From Halobellus clavatus (lineage in GTDB: Archaea > Halobacteriota > Halobacteria > Halobacteriales > Haloferacaceae): 64,000 nt of DNA. The notes below the pieces were generated by a model, which searched no databases, was not told where the DNA came from, and was given only the letters and a program-made list of their open reading frames with translations. The DNA is taken from positions 310,001 through 374,000 of the forward strand of contig NZ_FNPB01000002.1 of NCBI RefSeq assembly GCF_900107195.1, written 5' to 3'. Made by a program: the position numbers and the translations under genes. Of this stretch, positions 8,413 to 17,898 are shown in pieces (position 1 is the stretch's first letter; every line of letters starts with the position of its first letter).

Positions 8413-8946
8413 TCACTCTCGGACGCCCAGCTGGCGGCTGTCGTCCCCGTCTGTCTCTCGGATCTCGAATCCAAGTGCCTCGTAGAAGGGCCGCACCTGC
8501 GACGGAAACCGCACGACGAGCGCCCCGTCGGCGCGCTCGGCGGCCGTTTCGACGAGGTCGCGGCCGATCCCGCGCCCACGTCGCGATCGGTGGACTGCAA
8601 GCTGTTCGATCTCCGTCGCGTCGTCGATACCGGCGGCGTTCTCGTCAGTGCCGGTCCCGCCGCCTCTGGCCACCTCGTCGTCGTCGACCACACCGTCGCC
8701 GTTGGCCACACCGCCGCCGTCGATCGTCGCTTCGACGGCCGCGTCGCCGAGCACACAGACGCCGACGACTCGCCTGTCGCTCGGTTCGGTGGGCTCCGCC
8801 TCCCCGTCGACGACTGCGACGAGCGCGCGTCCGGCGTCGATGCGCCCGCGCACTCGCTCGCGATCGAATTCGAGCATCGCTGCGTCGAGTAGCCGGCAGG
8901 CGGCGTCGGCGTCGTCACCGGTCGCTTCGCGGATGCTCGTGGTCAC
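8413..8946 (-). CDS. GNAT family N-acetyltransferase, co-transcribed with samp2
   Basis: 177 residues with a GTG start. It has the GNAT acetyl-CoA loop RRGRGIGRDL (about residues 122-131) and the C-terminal VRPFYEALGFEIRETD. Between strand 4 and the CoA loop there is an acidic/Gly-rich insert (about residues 75-112, with GDGVVDDDEVARGGGTG), longer than in usual GNATs. The gene starts one base after the samp2 stop codon, so the two should be read from one message, samp2 first. The substrate is unknown. Lysine acetylation competing with SAMP2 conjugation would be an attractive but untested idea. Confidence 0.85.
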   Translation of the reverse strand: MTTSIREATGDDADAACRLLDAAMLEFDRERVRGRIDAGRALVAVVDGEAEPTEPSDRRVVGVCVLGDAAVEATIDGGGVANGDGVVDDDEVARGGGTGTDENAAGIDDATEIEQLAVHRSRRGRGIGRDLVETAAERADGALVVRFPSQVRPFYEALGFEIRETDGDDSRQLGVRE

Positions 8947-8947
8947 G

Positions 8948-9154
8948 CTACCTCGTGCCGCCTTTGATCAGTCTGAGCACGCGAACGCGATCGACCGCCA
9001 CGGGCTGATCCTCCGGCACGGGGGAGTCGTCGACGAGGACCGACACCTCGTGCGGGGAGTAGCCGACCGCACGGACGACGTCGGCGTAGGTCCCGTCGTC
9101 GTCGATCACCACCTCGTCCTCGCCCTCGCCAACGATCTCGACGGTCACGCGCAT
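8948..9154 (-). CDS. samp2: ubiquitin-like small archaeal modifier protein SAMP2
   Basis: 68 residues, beta-grasp fold. The sequence (MRVTVEIVGEGEDEVV..., DDDGTYADVVRAVGYSPHEV..., ...VRVLRLIKGGTR) matches SAMP2/MoaD-type proteins closely. In this family the C-terminal Gly-Gly is adenylated by the E1-like UbaA and used for protein conjugation and for tRNA thiolation. Here the Gly-Gly (residues 65-66) is followed by Thr-Arg, whereas the Haloferax protein, as I recall it, ends at Gly-Gly. The ATG at 9154 is chosen because it starts the first beta strand. It diverges from the RFC gene and shares a 122-bp promoter gap with it. Confidence 0.9.
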   Translation of the reverse strand: MRVTVEIVGEGEDEVVIDDDGTYADVVRAVGYSPHEVSVLVDDSPVPEDQPVAVDRVRVLRLIKGGTR

Positions 9155-9276
9155 ACGCCCCCTTCTCGCGTCGTGGGCTTGCGCGTTTCGCTCCCGCAGT
9201 CGGCCACGCTGGACTCGGCCCACGGTCCCGATCGAAACGCGGGTGGTTTATGATCCGCCGGCCCCGTCTCACCCGT

Positions 9277-11562
9277 ATGAGCGAGGCCGACGCGCCCGCG
9301 GATGCCCCGACCGGCCGCGAGATCTGGATCGAGAAGTTCCGGCCCGAGCGCCTGGCGGACATCCACGGGCAGGAGGAGATCGTCGATCGACTGCAGTCGT
9401 ACGTCGATCGTGACGACCTGCCGCACCTCCTGTTTTCAGGCCCGGCCGGGATCGGAAAGACCACTGCCGCCACCGCCATCGCCCGCGAACTGTACGGCGA
9501 CGACTGGCAGGAGAACTTCCTCGAACTCAACGCCTCCGACGAGCGCGGGATCGACGTCGTTCGGGACCGAATCAAGAACTTCGCGCGCTCGTCGTTCGGC
9601 GGTCACGATTACCGCATTATCTTCCTCGACGAGGCGGACTCGCTGTGTGTCCCTCCCGGAACGGACGTCGTCACCGGTTACCCGTCGTCTCCGGAAGTAA
9701 AACCGATCGAGGAGGTAAGCGACGACGGCGAGCCGATCCCGTCTGTCGACTTCGAGACAAACGAGATCCAGTCCGACAAAGGCAAACTCGTCGACTCCGG
9801 CGTCGCCGACTTCTTTGCGGTCGAACTCGCCGACGGCCGAACGATCACCGCGAGCCTCTCCCACCCCTTCTTCACCGTCGGTGAGGACGGCAGACTGGTC
9901 GAGACCGAACTCCGAGACTTGTCGCCCGGTGACGAGATTGCAGATTTCACAGACGAGGTAGGCGTATCACGATGCGAAGTCTGTGGTGACTGGACTGCGG
10001 GGCGGTTCTGTTCTCTCGACTGCAAGAACGAGGGACACAGCCGGGAGATGCGGGGTTCGGGGAACCCGATGTACGGCGTCGAGTGGTCAGACGAGCGGCG
10101 GGAGAAAATCGTCGAAAAACTCGCAGACGGGCGGTTCGCGGGCGAGAACAATCCGAACTACGGAGGCGATTTCCACGGTATCAACGTCTGGGAGATGGAC
10201 GAAGAGACCGTCGAGCGCGTTCGAGAACTGATCAGTGAGATGCGTTCAGGCACTTCGTGGGAAGAGTGGGTCGTCGATGCCGATTCCGAAGACGTCAAAA
10301 AGCGAATTGGCGAGGCCACCGCAGAGTGGTGGGATAGCCTAAACGATGCGGAGAGAGCCCGAATCATTGAAAAGAGCGTCGAGAACTGTGATTATCCGGT
10401 CTGCGACATTACCGGTGACAACAACCCGATGCGTGATCCCGAGGTGGCACAAAAGGTCTCGGAGGCACTGAAAGGCCACGAACCAACCGGAGGAAACGTC
10501 AGATTCAGCGACGAACTGGGGCACCTCGTCAGATCCGATTGGGAGTACGAAGTCGCAAAGGCACTACAAGACGCCGATGTCGACTACGAGTACGAACCCG
10601 AATTCGAACTGTCCGACTCGGTGTTACACCCCGACTTCCTCGTCGGCGATACGGTGATCGAGGTCAAAGGAGTCGCCGAACTGTGGGGACAGACGGAGAA
10701 AGTCAAGGAGTTCTTACAGATCTACGGGGACGAATACACGTTCGTCGTCGTCGGCGACGGGGACCTCCCACATCACGAGCATTACGAGCGGGCGGAGTTC
10801 GACCCCGCACGCGTCTCCGATGGTGGTCTCGCAACGGTCGAGACGGCGGAAATTCGCCAGATCGACTACAGTCACCGCGGGAAAGCATACAACATCTCTA
10901 TGGAGGGAACGCCGAACTTTATGCTCGCCAACGGCGTCCTGACTCACAACACCGACGACGCCCAGTCAGCACTCCGCCGGACGATGGAGCAGTTCTCCGA
11001 CAACACCCGGTTCGTGCTCTCGTGTAACTACTCCTCTGAGATCATCGACCCGATCCAGTCGCGGTGTGCGGTCTTCCGCTTCTCGCCGCTCTCGGACGAC
11101 GCCGTCCGGACCCAGATCGAAGAGATCGCCGAGAGCGAGGGGATCGAGGTCACAGAGGACGGCCTCGACGCCCTCGTGTACGCGGCTGACGGCGATATGC
11201 GCCGCGCGATCAACTCCCTGCAGGCGGCGGCCACGACCGGCGAGGTCGTCGACGAGGAGGCGGTGTACCTGATTACCTCTACAGCCAGACCCGAAGAGAT
11301 CGAGGAGATGGTTCACGCGGCGATTGACGGCGACTTCACGAGCGCCCGGGCCAAACTGGAGACGCTGCTCGTCGACACCGGGATGGCCGGTGGCGACATC
11401 ATCGACCAACTGCACCGTTCGGCGTGGGATTTCGACCTCGACGAGCGGACCACCGTTCGCCTGATGGAGCGGATCGGCGAGGCGGACTACCGGATCACCG
11501 CCGGCGCGAACGAGCAGGTCCAACTGGAGGCGCTCTTGGCGTCGCTGGCAGCCGAAGAGTAG
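9277..11562 (+). CDS. rfcS: replication factor C small subunit, intein-containing precursor
   Basis: 761-residue precursor. Residues 1-123 and 559-761 together form a 326-residue RFC small subunit, the normal length: Walker A GPAGIGKTTAA, Walker B FLDEAD, sensor SCNYSSEIIDPIQSRC and the arginine-finger SRC box. A 435-residue intein splits the gene exactly after DEADSL, and the C-extein resumes with TDDAQSALRRTMEQ. RFC loads the PCNA clamp in replication. The ATG at 9277 is used because an upstream ATG (9250) lies in the likely TATA, GGTTTATGATCC. Protein function depends on splicing. Confidence 0.95.
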   Translation: MSEADAPADAPTGREIWIEKFRPERLADIHGQEEIVDRLQSYVDRDDLPHLLFSGPAGIGKTTAATAIARELYGDDWQENFLELNASDERGIDVVRDRIKNFARSSFGGHDYRIIFLDEADSLCVPPGTDVVTGYPSSPEVKPIEEVSDDGEPIPSVDFETNEIQSDKGKLVDSGVADFFAVELADGRTITASLSHPFFTVGEDGRLVETELRDLSPGDEIADFTDEVGVSRCEVCGDWTAGRFCSLDCKNEGHSREMRGSGNPMYGVEWSDERREKIVEKLADGRFAGENNPNYGGDFHGINVWEMDEETVERVRELISEMRSGTSWEEWVVDADSEDVKKRIGEATAEWWDSLNDAERARIIEKSVENCDYPVCDITGDNNPMRDPEVAQKVSEALKGHEPTGGNVRFSDELGHLVRSDWEYEVAKALQDADVDYEYEPEFELSDSVLHPDFLVGDTVIEVKGVAELWGQTEKVKEFLQIYGDEYTFVVVGDGDLPHHEHYERAEFDPARVSDGGLATVETAEIRQIDYSHRGKAYNISMEGTPNFMLANGVLTHNTDDAQSALRRTMEQFSDNTRFVLSCNYSSEIIDPIQSRCAVFRFSPLSDDAVRTQIEEIAESEGIEVTEDGLDALVYAADGDMRRAINSLQAAATTGEVVDEEAVYLITSTARPEEIEEMVHAAIDGDFTSARAKLETLLVDTGMAGGDIIDQLHRSAWDFDLDERTTVRLMERIGEADYRITAGANEQVQLEALLASLAAEE
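9646..10950 (+). mobile_element. RFC intein with NUMOD-like repeats and PD-(D/E)xK-type nuclease
   Basis: In-frame intein of 435 residues inside the RFC Walker B region. Splicing motifs: Cys1 in CVPPGTDVVTG, block B ITASLSHPFFTVG, block G LANGVLTHN, then Thr as the +1 residue. The endonuclease part is not LAGLIDADG. It has a four-Cys knuckle pair (CEVC and CSLDC), NUMOD3-like repeats (GSGNPMYG, ENNPNYGG, DNNPMRDPEVAQKV), and then a nuclease-like core with HPDFLV and IEVKG (about precursor residues 451-465), the PD-(D/E)xK signature. Base composition is visibly less GC-rich than in the exteins, which suggests transfer. Confidence 0.93.
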
Positions 11563-11663
11563 GCGGTATCGGACGCTAATCAGTCGTTAAACGCTCTCCT
11601 GCGGCCGTCCGGCTCTCCCGCACCCGGAACTGTTTTACCCGGCCGTTGGCCAACACGAGGGTA

Positions 11664-14432
11664 ATGAGTGAACTCGAAGCAGCGTATCGCCTCGACTACT
11701 TCGAGGAGGAGGGCTTCCACCGGAAGCAGTGTCCGGTGACGGGCGTCCACTTCTGGACGCGCGACCCCGACCGCGAGACGTGCGGGGAGCCGCCCGCAGA
11801 CGACTACTCCTTCATCGATAACCCCGGCTTCGACGAGGAGTACTCCCTCTCGGAGATGCGCGAGGAGTTCCTCTCGTTCTTCGAAGAGCACGGACACGAG
11901 CGAATCGATCCGTACCCGGTCGCCGCCAACCGCTGGCGGGACGACGTCCTCCTGACGCAGGCGTCGATCTACGACTTCCAGCCGCTCGTCACGAGCGGGC
12001 AGACTCCGCCGCCGGCGAACCCCCTCACGATCTCCCAGCCCTGCATCCGGATGCAGGACATCGACAACGTGGGCAAGACCGGCCGACACACGATGGCCTT
12101 CGAGATGATGGCCCACCACGCGTTCAACGCCCGCGAGGAGGCCGAAGACGAGTACGCCTACGAGGGCGAGGTGTACTGGAAAGACGAGACCGTCGAACTC
12201 TGCGATCAGTTCTTCGAGCATATGGGGGCCGACCTCGAGGAGATCACCTACATCGAGGACCCGTGGGTCGGCGGCGGCAACGCCGGTCCCGCGTTCGAGG
12301 TTCTGTATCGGGGTGCGGAACTGGCCACGCTCGTCTTTATGTCGATGGAGCAGGACGAGGACGGCGACTACGAGATGAAAGACGGCAACCGGTACTCGCC
12401 GATGGACACCTACATCGTCGACACCGGCTACGGCCTCGAACGCTGGACGTGGGTTTCGCAGGGAACGCCGACGGTCTACGAGGCCGTCTACCCCGACGCC
12501 ATCGAGTTCTTGAAGGACAACGCCGGCATCTCGCTCACCGACGAGGAGGAAGAACTCGTCCACCGCGCGGCGAAGCTCTCGGGCTACCTCGACATCGACG
12601 AGGTGGACGACCTGACGGCCGCACGCGCGGACGTCGCGGCCGAACTCGGCGTCGACGCCGAGGCACTCACCGAACTCCTCGAACCCCTCGAGACGATCTA
12701 CGCTATCGCCGATCACTGCCGGACGCTGGCGTATATGTTCGGCGACGAGATCGTGCCCTCGAACGTCGGCACGGGCTACCTCGCGCGGATGGTACTCCGG
12801 CGCACCAAGCGCCTCGTCGACGACGTCGGCGTGGATGCGCCGCTCGACGAACTCGTCGACATGCAGGCCGAACGCCTCGGCTACGAGAACCGCGACACGA
12901 TCCGCGACATCGTCCGGACCGAGGAGCGCAAGTACAGAGAGACGCTCGAACGCGGCCGACGGAAGGTCGAGAACCTCGCGGCCGACTATGCGAACAAGGA
13001 CGAGCCGATCCCCGTCGAGGAACTCATCGAACTGTACGACTCCCACGGGATCCAGCCGGAGATGGTCGCAGAGATCGCCGCAGACCGCGGTGCCGACGTC
13101 GACGTCCCCGACGACTTCTACTCGCTCGTGGCGGATCGCCACGGCGGCGAGGGCGCTTCCCGTGAGGCCATCGAGCGCGAGGAGCGCATCGCCGACCTGC
13201 CGGAGACGGAGAAACTCTACTACGACGACCAGGAGCGCACGGAGTTCGAGGCGGTCGTGTTGGACGTCATCGAACGCGAAGACGGGTACGACGTCGTCCT
13301 CGATCAGACGATGTTCTACCCGGAGGGCGGGGGACAGCCCGCAGACCACGGGACGCTCGCGACCGACGACACGACCGTCCAGGTCACGGACGTCCAGAGC
13401 CGCGACGGCGTCATCCTCCACCGGGCCGACGACAACCCCGGCAAGGGCGAGTTTGTCCGCGGGCAGCTCGACGTGGAGCGTCGGTGGCGGCTGATGCGTC
13501 ACCACACTGCGACGCACGTGATCGGCGACGCCGCCCGGCAGGTCCTCGGAGACCACGTCCGGCAGGCCGGCGCACAGAAGGGAACCGACAGCGCGCGGCT
13601 CGACGTCTCCCACTACGAGCGCATCTCCCGCGAGGAGGCCAAGCGGATCGAGGCGGTCGCAAACGACGTCGTGCGGCGGAACCTCCCGGTCAAACAGCAC
13701 TGGCCGGATCGACACGAGGCCGAAGAACAGCACGGCTTCGACCTCTATCAGGGCGGCATTCCGCCGGGGCAGAACATCCGCACGATCACCGTCGGCGACG
13801 ACGTCCAGGCCTGCGGCGGTACCCACGTGAGTCGCACCGGCGACATCGGCGCGATCAAGATTCAGTCCACCGAGCCGGTCCAAGACGGCGTCGAACGGAT
13901 CACCTTCGCCGCGGGTGACGCCGCCATCGAGACCACTCAGGCTACCGAGGATGCACTTTATTCTGCCGCCGACGTCCTCGACGTGAACCCCGAGGACGTC
14001 CCCGAGACGGCCGAGCGGTTCTTCACCGAGTGGAAGGAGCGCGGCAAGACGATCGACCGACTGAAGAACGAACTCGCCGAGGCGCGTGCTGCGGCGGACG
14101 AGGAGACCGTCGACGTCGACGGCACGCCCGCAGTGGTCCGCCGACTCGACGGCGACGCCGACGAACTCCGCGCGACCGCGAACGCGCTCGTCGAAGCGGG
14201 CAAGGTCGCCGTCCTCGGTTCGGGTGCGGGCGAGAGCGCTCAGTTCGTGGTCGGCGTCCCGGACGACGCCGGGATCAACGCCGGTGAGGTGGTCGGCCGC
14301 CTCGCGGCGAAAGTCGGCGGAGGCGGCGGCGGGCCGCCGGACTTCGCCCAGGGCGGCGGCCCCGACGTCGACGCCCTCGACGACGCGATCGAGTCGGCAC
14401 CCGAGGTGCTTCGCGCCGTCCAGAGCGCCTGA
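11664..14432 (+). CDS. alaS: alanine-tRNA ligase
   Basis: 922 residues, the archaeal AlaRS length. The N-terminal class II catalytic domain begins [16 protein letters not shown] and includes [18 protein letters not shown]. The editing domain carries the zinc-binding HHTATH (about 612-617) and CGGTH (about 716-720). The C-terminal part ends in the Gly-rich stretch [15 protein letters not shown] typical of the C-Ala domain. It charges tRNA(Ala) and clears Ser/Gly mischarging. The ATG at 11664 (MSELEAAY) is preferred over a GTG 18 nt upstream. Same strand as rfcS, with about 100 bp between them. Confidence 0.97.
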   Translation: MSELEAAYRLDYFEEEGFHRKQCPVTGVHFWTRDPDRETCGEPPADDYSFIDNPGFDEEYSLSEMREEFLSFFEEHGHERIDPYPVAANRWRDDVLLTQASIYDFQPLVTSGQTPPPANPLTISQPCIRMQDIDNVGKTGRHTMAFEMMAHHAFNAREEAEDEYAYEGEVYWKDETVELCDQFFEHMGADLEEITYIEDPWVGGGNAGPAFEVLYRGAELATLVFMSMEQDEDGDYEMKDGNRYSPMDTYIVDTGYGLERWTWVSQGTPTVYEAVYPDAIEFLKDNAGISLTDEEEELVHRAAKLSGYLDIDEVDDLTAARADVAAELGVDAEALTELLEPLETIYAIADHCRTLAYMFGDEIVPSNVGTGYLARMVLRRTKRLVDDVGVDAPLDELVDMQAERLGYENRDTIRDIVRTEERKYRETLERGRRKVENLAADYANKDEPIPVEELIELYDSHGIQPEMVAEIAADRGADVDVPDDFYSLVADRHGGEGASREAIEREERIADLPETEKLYYDDQERTEFEAVVLDVIEREDGYDVVLDQTMFYPEGGGQPADHGTLATDDTTVQVTDVQSRDGVILHRADDNPGKGEFVRGQLDVERRWRLMRHHTATHVIGDAARQVLGDHVRQAGAQKGTDSARLDVSHYERISREEAKRIEAVANDVVRRNLPVKQHWPDRHEAEEQHGFDLYQGGIPPGQNIRTITVGDDVQACGGTHVSRTGDIGAIKIQSTEPVQDGVERITFAAGDAAIETTQATEDALYSAADVLDVNPEDVPETAERFFTEWKERGKTIDRLKNELAEARAAADEETVDVDGTPAVVRRLDGDADELRATANALVEAGKVAVLGSGAGESAQFVVGVPDDAGINAGEVVGRLAAKVGGGGGGPPDFAQGGGPDVDALDDAIESAPEVLRAVQSA

Positions 14433-14510
14433 AAAACCGGGGATCCGTCGGAGCCGGCGGAACAGTCGCCCGACGCAAGACTTATCGATAGCTGTTAGAG
14501 ATTTAACACT

Positions 14511-15098
14511 GTGTCCTCCCAAGCGCAAGCAATAGCGCAACTCGATGACGCCCCTTCGGTCCTCGTCCTCCGCCCGCAGGCCGCAGTGTCGTCCGACGCT
14601 CCGTGCAAGCGTCACTTACTCGCGGGGCCGGAGCAAATCGAGATACTCGGCGTCGACTTCTCGACGCCGCCCCCGGTGTGGTACGACGACTGGTGTACGC
14701 TCCTCGACGGGGAGCCGGCGGACGCTGCAGTCATCACGACCGCCGATCTCGCCGAATTCGGGGGCGCGGACCGAGAGGCCCCCTACGACGTCGAAACCGT
14801 CGGTTCCCCATCGAACCTCACAGGCGTCGGAGTCAAATCGACGCCGTACCTGAGCGATTGGGACAACCCGTCTGTCGTCGTCGAATCGCTGACCGTCCTG
14901 CTGCAGTACGCCGATCCGCAGTCCGTCTACCGGTTCCTCCACGTCCTGACGAGTCGCCTCGCCGCGACCGATGCGAGAGGACAGTTCTACCTCGATCCCC
15001 TCGCGCAGGACGAGCAGACCGTGGAACTGCTTACCACCCTGTTCGACGCAGTCGTCGAGTACGACGAGGAGTGGACCGTCCGAACCCGGCACGACTGA
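14511..15098 (+). CDS. haloarchaeal DUF7504-like protein of unknown function
   Basis: 195 residues with a GTG start (MSSQAQAIAQ). It resembles a RecA-like core without a P-loop: VLVLRPQ, then EILGVDFSTPPPVWYDDW, a central VVVESLTVLLQYADPQSVYRFLHVL and FYLDPLAQDEQT. From memory these belong to a haloarchaeal family (DUF7504), often found near signalling or HalOD1-type proteins. No catalytic residues are apparent. A possible TATA, GACTTATCG, lies 25-33 nt before the start. The role is unknown. The assignment rests on overall pattern, not on a search. Confidence 0.7.
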   Translation: MSSQAQAIAQLDDAPSVLVLRPQAAVSSDAPCKRHLLAGPEQIEILGVDFSTPPPVWYDDWCTLLDGEPADAAVITTADLAEFGGADREAPYDVETVGSPSNLTGVGVKSTPYLSDWDNPSVVVESLTVLLQYADPQSVYRFLHVLTSRLAATDARGQFYLDPLAQDEQTVELLTTLFDAVVEYDEEWTVRTRHD

Positions 15099-15172
15099 CC
15101 GCCCCGATTTCGCTCGCGCCCGGGTCCCGCTGGCTTCGAGACGACTAAACCTGCTCGCCGGGAAGTCCGCCT

Positions 15173-15955
15173 ATGCCAACGACCGCGAACGACGGCGTCG
15201 ACCTCTACTACGAGACGACCGGCGGCGATCGCACCGACGAGACCGTCGCCTTCGTCGGCGACGTCGGCTACGGCGCGTGGCAGTGGGGCTGGCAGCACGC
15301 CGCCGTCGCCGGACCGTACCGGAGTCTGGTCGCGGACCTCCGGGGGTCCGGCCGCTCGGACGCCCCACCCGGTCCGTACTCGATGGCGACGCTCGCGGAC
15401 GATCTCACGACCGTCCTCTCGGACGCCGGCGTCCGCTCGGCGCACGTCGTCGGCGCGGGACTCGGCGGAATGGTCGCGCTCGCCGCCGCCCGCAACACCG
15501 CCCGCGTGAAGAGCCTCGTCCTCGTCGGGACCGCGGCCCGCGGCGACGACCTGACGCTCGACCCCCTCTGGGGCGCGCCCGACGACCCCGCGACGCTGGA
15601 AGACTCCCTGGTGGCCGGGCTGTCCGGGACGTTCGTCGACGAGCGCCCCGCGGCGCTCGAACAGATGGTCGAGTGGCGCGCGAGCGAGGACGCCGATCGC
15701 GCCGCCTGGGACGCGCAGGCGGCCGCCGTCCACGACTTCGACGTCTCAGAAGAACTGTACGAGATCACCGAGCCGGCGCTCGTGATCCACGGCCGCGACG
15801 ACGCCGTCTGGCCCGTCGAGCGCGGCGAGCGGCTGGCCGAGGGGCTCCCGCGCGGGGAGTTCCTCGGGATCGACGACGCCGGCCATCTCGTCCACATCGA
15901 GGTCTCGAAGCGAGTCAACGACGAACTGCTCGGCTTCCTGCCGGACCTCGAGTGA
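15173..15955 (+). CDS. alpha/beta-hydrolase fold protein with a non-canonical nucleophile position
   Basis: 260 residues with a complete alpha/beta-hydrolase layout: oxyanion-region strand VAFVGDVGYGAW, VADLRGSGRSDAP (the common D-x-R-G-x-G-x-S motif), nucleophile elbow VVGAGLGGMVAL (about 101-112), acid IHGRDDAVWP, and histidine DDAGHLVHIE. The elbow reads G-A-G-L-G-G instead of G-x-S-x-G-G, so the nucleophile is Gly. The acid and histidine are kept. It may bind rather than hydrolyse a substrate, or use a different mechanism as some cofactor-independent members do. Same strand as its neighbours, about 75-80 bp from each. Confidence 0.85.
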   Translation: MPTTANDGVDLYYETTGGDRTDETVAFVGDVGYGAWQWGWQHAAVAGPYRSLVADLRGSGRSDAPPGPYSMATLADDLTTVLSDAGVRSAHVVGAGLGGMVALAAARNTARVKSLVLVGTAARGDDLTLDPLWGAPDDPATLEDSLVAGLSGTFVDERPAALEQMVEWRASEDADRAAWDAQAAAVHDFDVSEELYEITEPALVIHGRDDAVWPVERGERLAEGLPRGEFLGIDDAGHLVHIEVSKRVNDELLGFLPDLE

Positions 15956-16037
15956 CGACGTTCGGCCCGCCCGCTCGATCCCCTCTCACGGCGGTTCGGC
16001 GCAAGTGACTTTTCCTCGCAGCCATTTCGAGGAGTCG

Positions 16038-16751
16038 ATGACCACGGCACGCGACCGTCTCCGACTCGCCCTCCTGGATGCCTCCGAGAGCGACCACACC
16101 CGCCGGAACTTCCGACGCGAACTCGACGCCGACCTCGTCGAGTTCGAGGTGACCGCCAACGAGCGGCCGGCCGGGTTCGATTTCGACGGGGTGATCGTCA
16201 CGGGCTCGCGGACCTCCGTGTACTGGGATCGCGACTGGATCCGCCCGCTGCTCGATTACATCGCCGCCGCTGACGACGCCGGACTCCCCATCTTGGGCGT
16301 CTGTTACGGCCACCAGGCGCTGGCGTCGGCCCTCGGCGGTCGCGTCGAGGATATGGGCGAGTACGAGATCGGATACCGCGAGATCACACAGACGGCCGAG
16401 GGCAGCGAGGACGAACTCTTCGCGGGCATCGAGGAGTCGTTCACGGCGTTCACGACTCACTCGGACGCCGTCACCGAACTCCCGCCGGACGCCGAGTTGC
16501 TCGCGGAGAACGACTACGGGATTCACGCGTTCCGGCGGGGCCACGCCTGGGGCGTCCAGTTCCACCCCGAGTACGACCGCGACACCGCCGCGAGGGTGAC
16601 GAAAGGCAAAGACCTCTCCGAGGAGCGGATCCAGTCCGTCCTCGATGGGATCAACGCGGCGAACTACGACGCGGCCTGCCGAACCAAGCGGCTCTTCGAG
16701 AACTTCACCGACTACGCCCGTCAGGTGCGCGAGACGGTCCCGGTGCAGTAG
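16038..16751 (+). CDS. type 1 glutamine amidotransferase (GMP synthase-like, standalone)
   Basis: 237 residues. Class I amidotransferase fold: GVIVTGSRTSVYW, nucleophile elbow GVCYGHQALASALGG (Cys about 88), and the His/Glu pair in WGVQFHPEYD (about 175-184). All three catalytic residues are present. Standalone relatives act on small substrates or are of unknown use; it is not next to guaB or a GMP synthase ATPase subunit. The ATG at 16038 is used because the codons upstream, from 16005, encode a short tail without family resemblance. It converges on the cupin gene. Confidence 0.88.
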   Translation: MTTARDRLRLALLDASESDHTRRNFRRELDADLVEFEVTANERPAGFDFDGVIVTGSRTSVYWDRDWIRPLLDYIAAADDAGLPILGVCYGHQALASALGGRVEDMGEYEIGYREITQTAEGSEDELFAGIEESFTAFTTHSDAVTELPPDAELLAENDYGIHAFRRGHAWGVQFHPEYDRDTAARVTKGKDLSEERIQSVLDGINAANYDAACRTKRLFENFTDYARQVRETVPVQ

Positions 16752-16784
16752 GCGAGCGCCGGTCGCGGTCGGCTGTGCGGCTCT

Positions 16785-17270
16785 CTACGACTCGTCCTCC
16801 CAGTAGTCCACGTCGTCCCCCTCACGATAGTATCCCGCGACGACCCGCTCGTCTTTGTCGCCGCCGGGCGGCGCCCCGGCGTAGACGCCGATCTTCTCGG
16901 AGTCCGGGTAGACGGTCACGTCGGGGTCCTGCATCGTCGATACGGCGAGAAACCGGAGCGGGTCGTCGCCGTCGTTGCGGAGGCGGTGAGCGCCCTCCGG
17001 AGTCGCGGGGAAATCGCAGTAGTCGCCCGCTTCGATGGGCTCCTCCCCGTCGGGCGTTCGGAGCACGCCCGCCCCCGAGAGGACGTAGATCGCCTCCGCG
17101 TTGCCGGTGTGGAAGTGATACGGCCACGACGACCCGTCCGGCGGGAGTTCATAGAGGCTCGCCCCCAGGTCGTCGACGTCGGTTTCGCTGCTCAGCGACT
17201 TCCGTCGGAAGTGGGTCTCCTCGCGTTCGGTCTCGCTCCACTCGAGGTCGTCCTCGTTGACGCGTCCCAT
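16785..17270 (-). CDS. cupin domain protein
   Basis: 161 residues. Cupin motif 1 is YHFHTGNAEAIYVLSGAGVL (about 49-68) with two His and one Glu for the metal. Motif 2 is ATPEGAHRLRNDGDDPLRFL with its His. The rest is a single double-stranded beta helix. The C-terminal tail (DKDERVVAGYYREGDDVDYW) is extra. It probably binds a metal and a small ligand; the reaction is unknown. The ATG at 17270 opens the divergent gap to the ferredoxin gene. Confidence 0.87.
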   Translation of the reverse strand: MGRVNEDDLEWSETEREETHFRRKSLSSETDVDDLGASLYELPPDGSSWPYHFHTGNAEAIYVLSGAGVLRTPDGEEPIEAGDYCDFPATPEGAHRLRNDGDDPLRFLAVSTMQDPDVTVYPDSEKIGVYAGAPPGGDKDERVVAGYYREGDDVDYWEDES

Positions 17271-17439
17271 ACCCCGGCTCTCGGTCGGTTCCGTGTTAAT
17301 GGGTCGGGTCACCTCGGCGACGCCGGTCGCTTCGCGGCGGGCGGGTCGCGCTCGACGCTGTATCGCCAGCGTGGGGGTTCGGATCGGTGCGCGATCGGTC
17401 CGCCCACCGTTTCTGGCACCGACGCTGTTTTCCTCTTGA

Positions 17440-17778
<339 letters not shown>

Positions 17779-17898
17779 CGCGGGTCTCTGTTGCTCGTTC
17801 GGTTACTCGATTCCGGACACGCGTGCCGATTCCGCCGTCTCCCAGTCAGTTCCGATCGTCGACAGTATCTTACCGCCACCGGCCGAATAATGACCGCT

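Noticed and set aside
9250-9276. Upstream ATG (9250) as start of the RFC gene.
   Set aside because: It lies in the probable TATA element; the residues it would add are not RFC-like.
11580-14615. Very long open frame on the minus strand opposite alaS (about 1000 codons).
   Set aside because: It is the mirror of alaS in a GC-rich genome. The composition (Val/Asp/Arg rich without motifs) is that of a shadow frame, and alaS is unmistakable.
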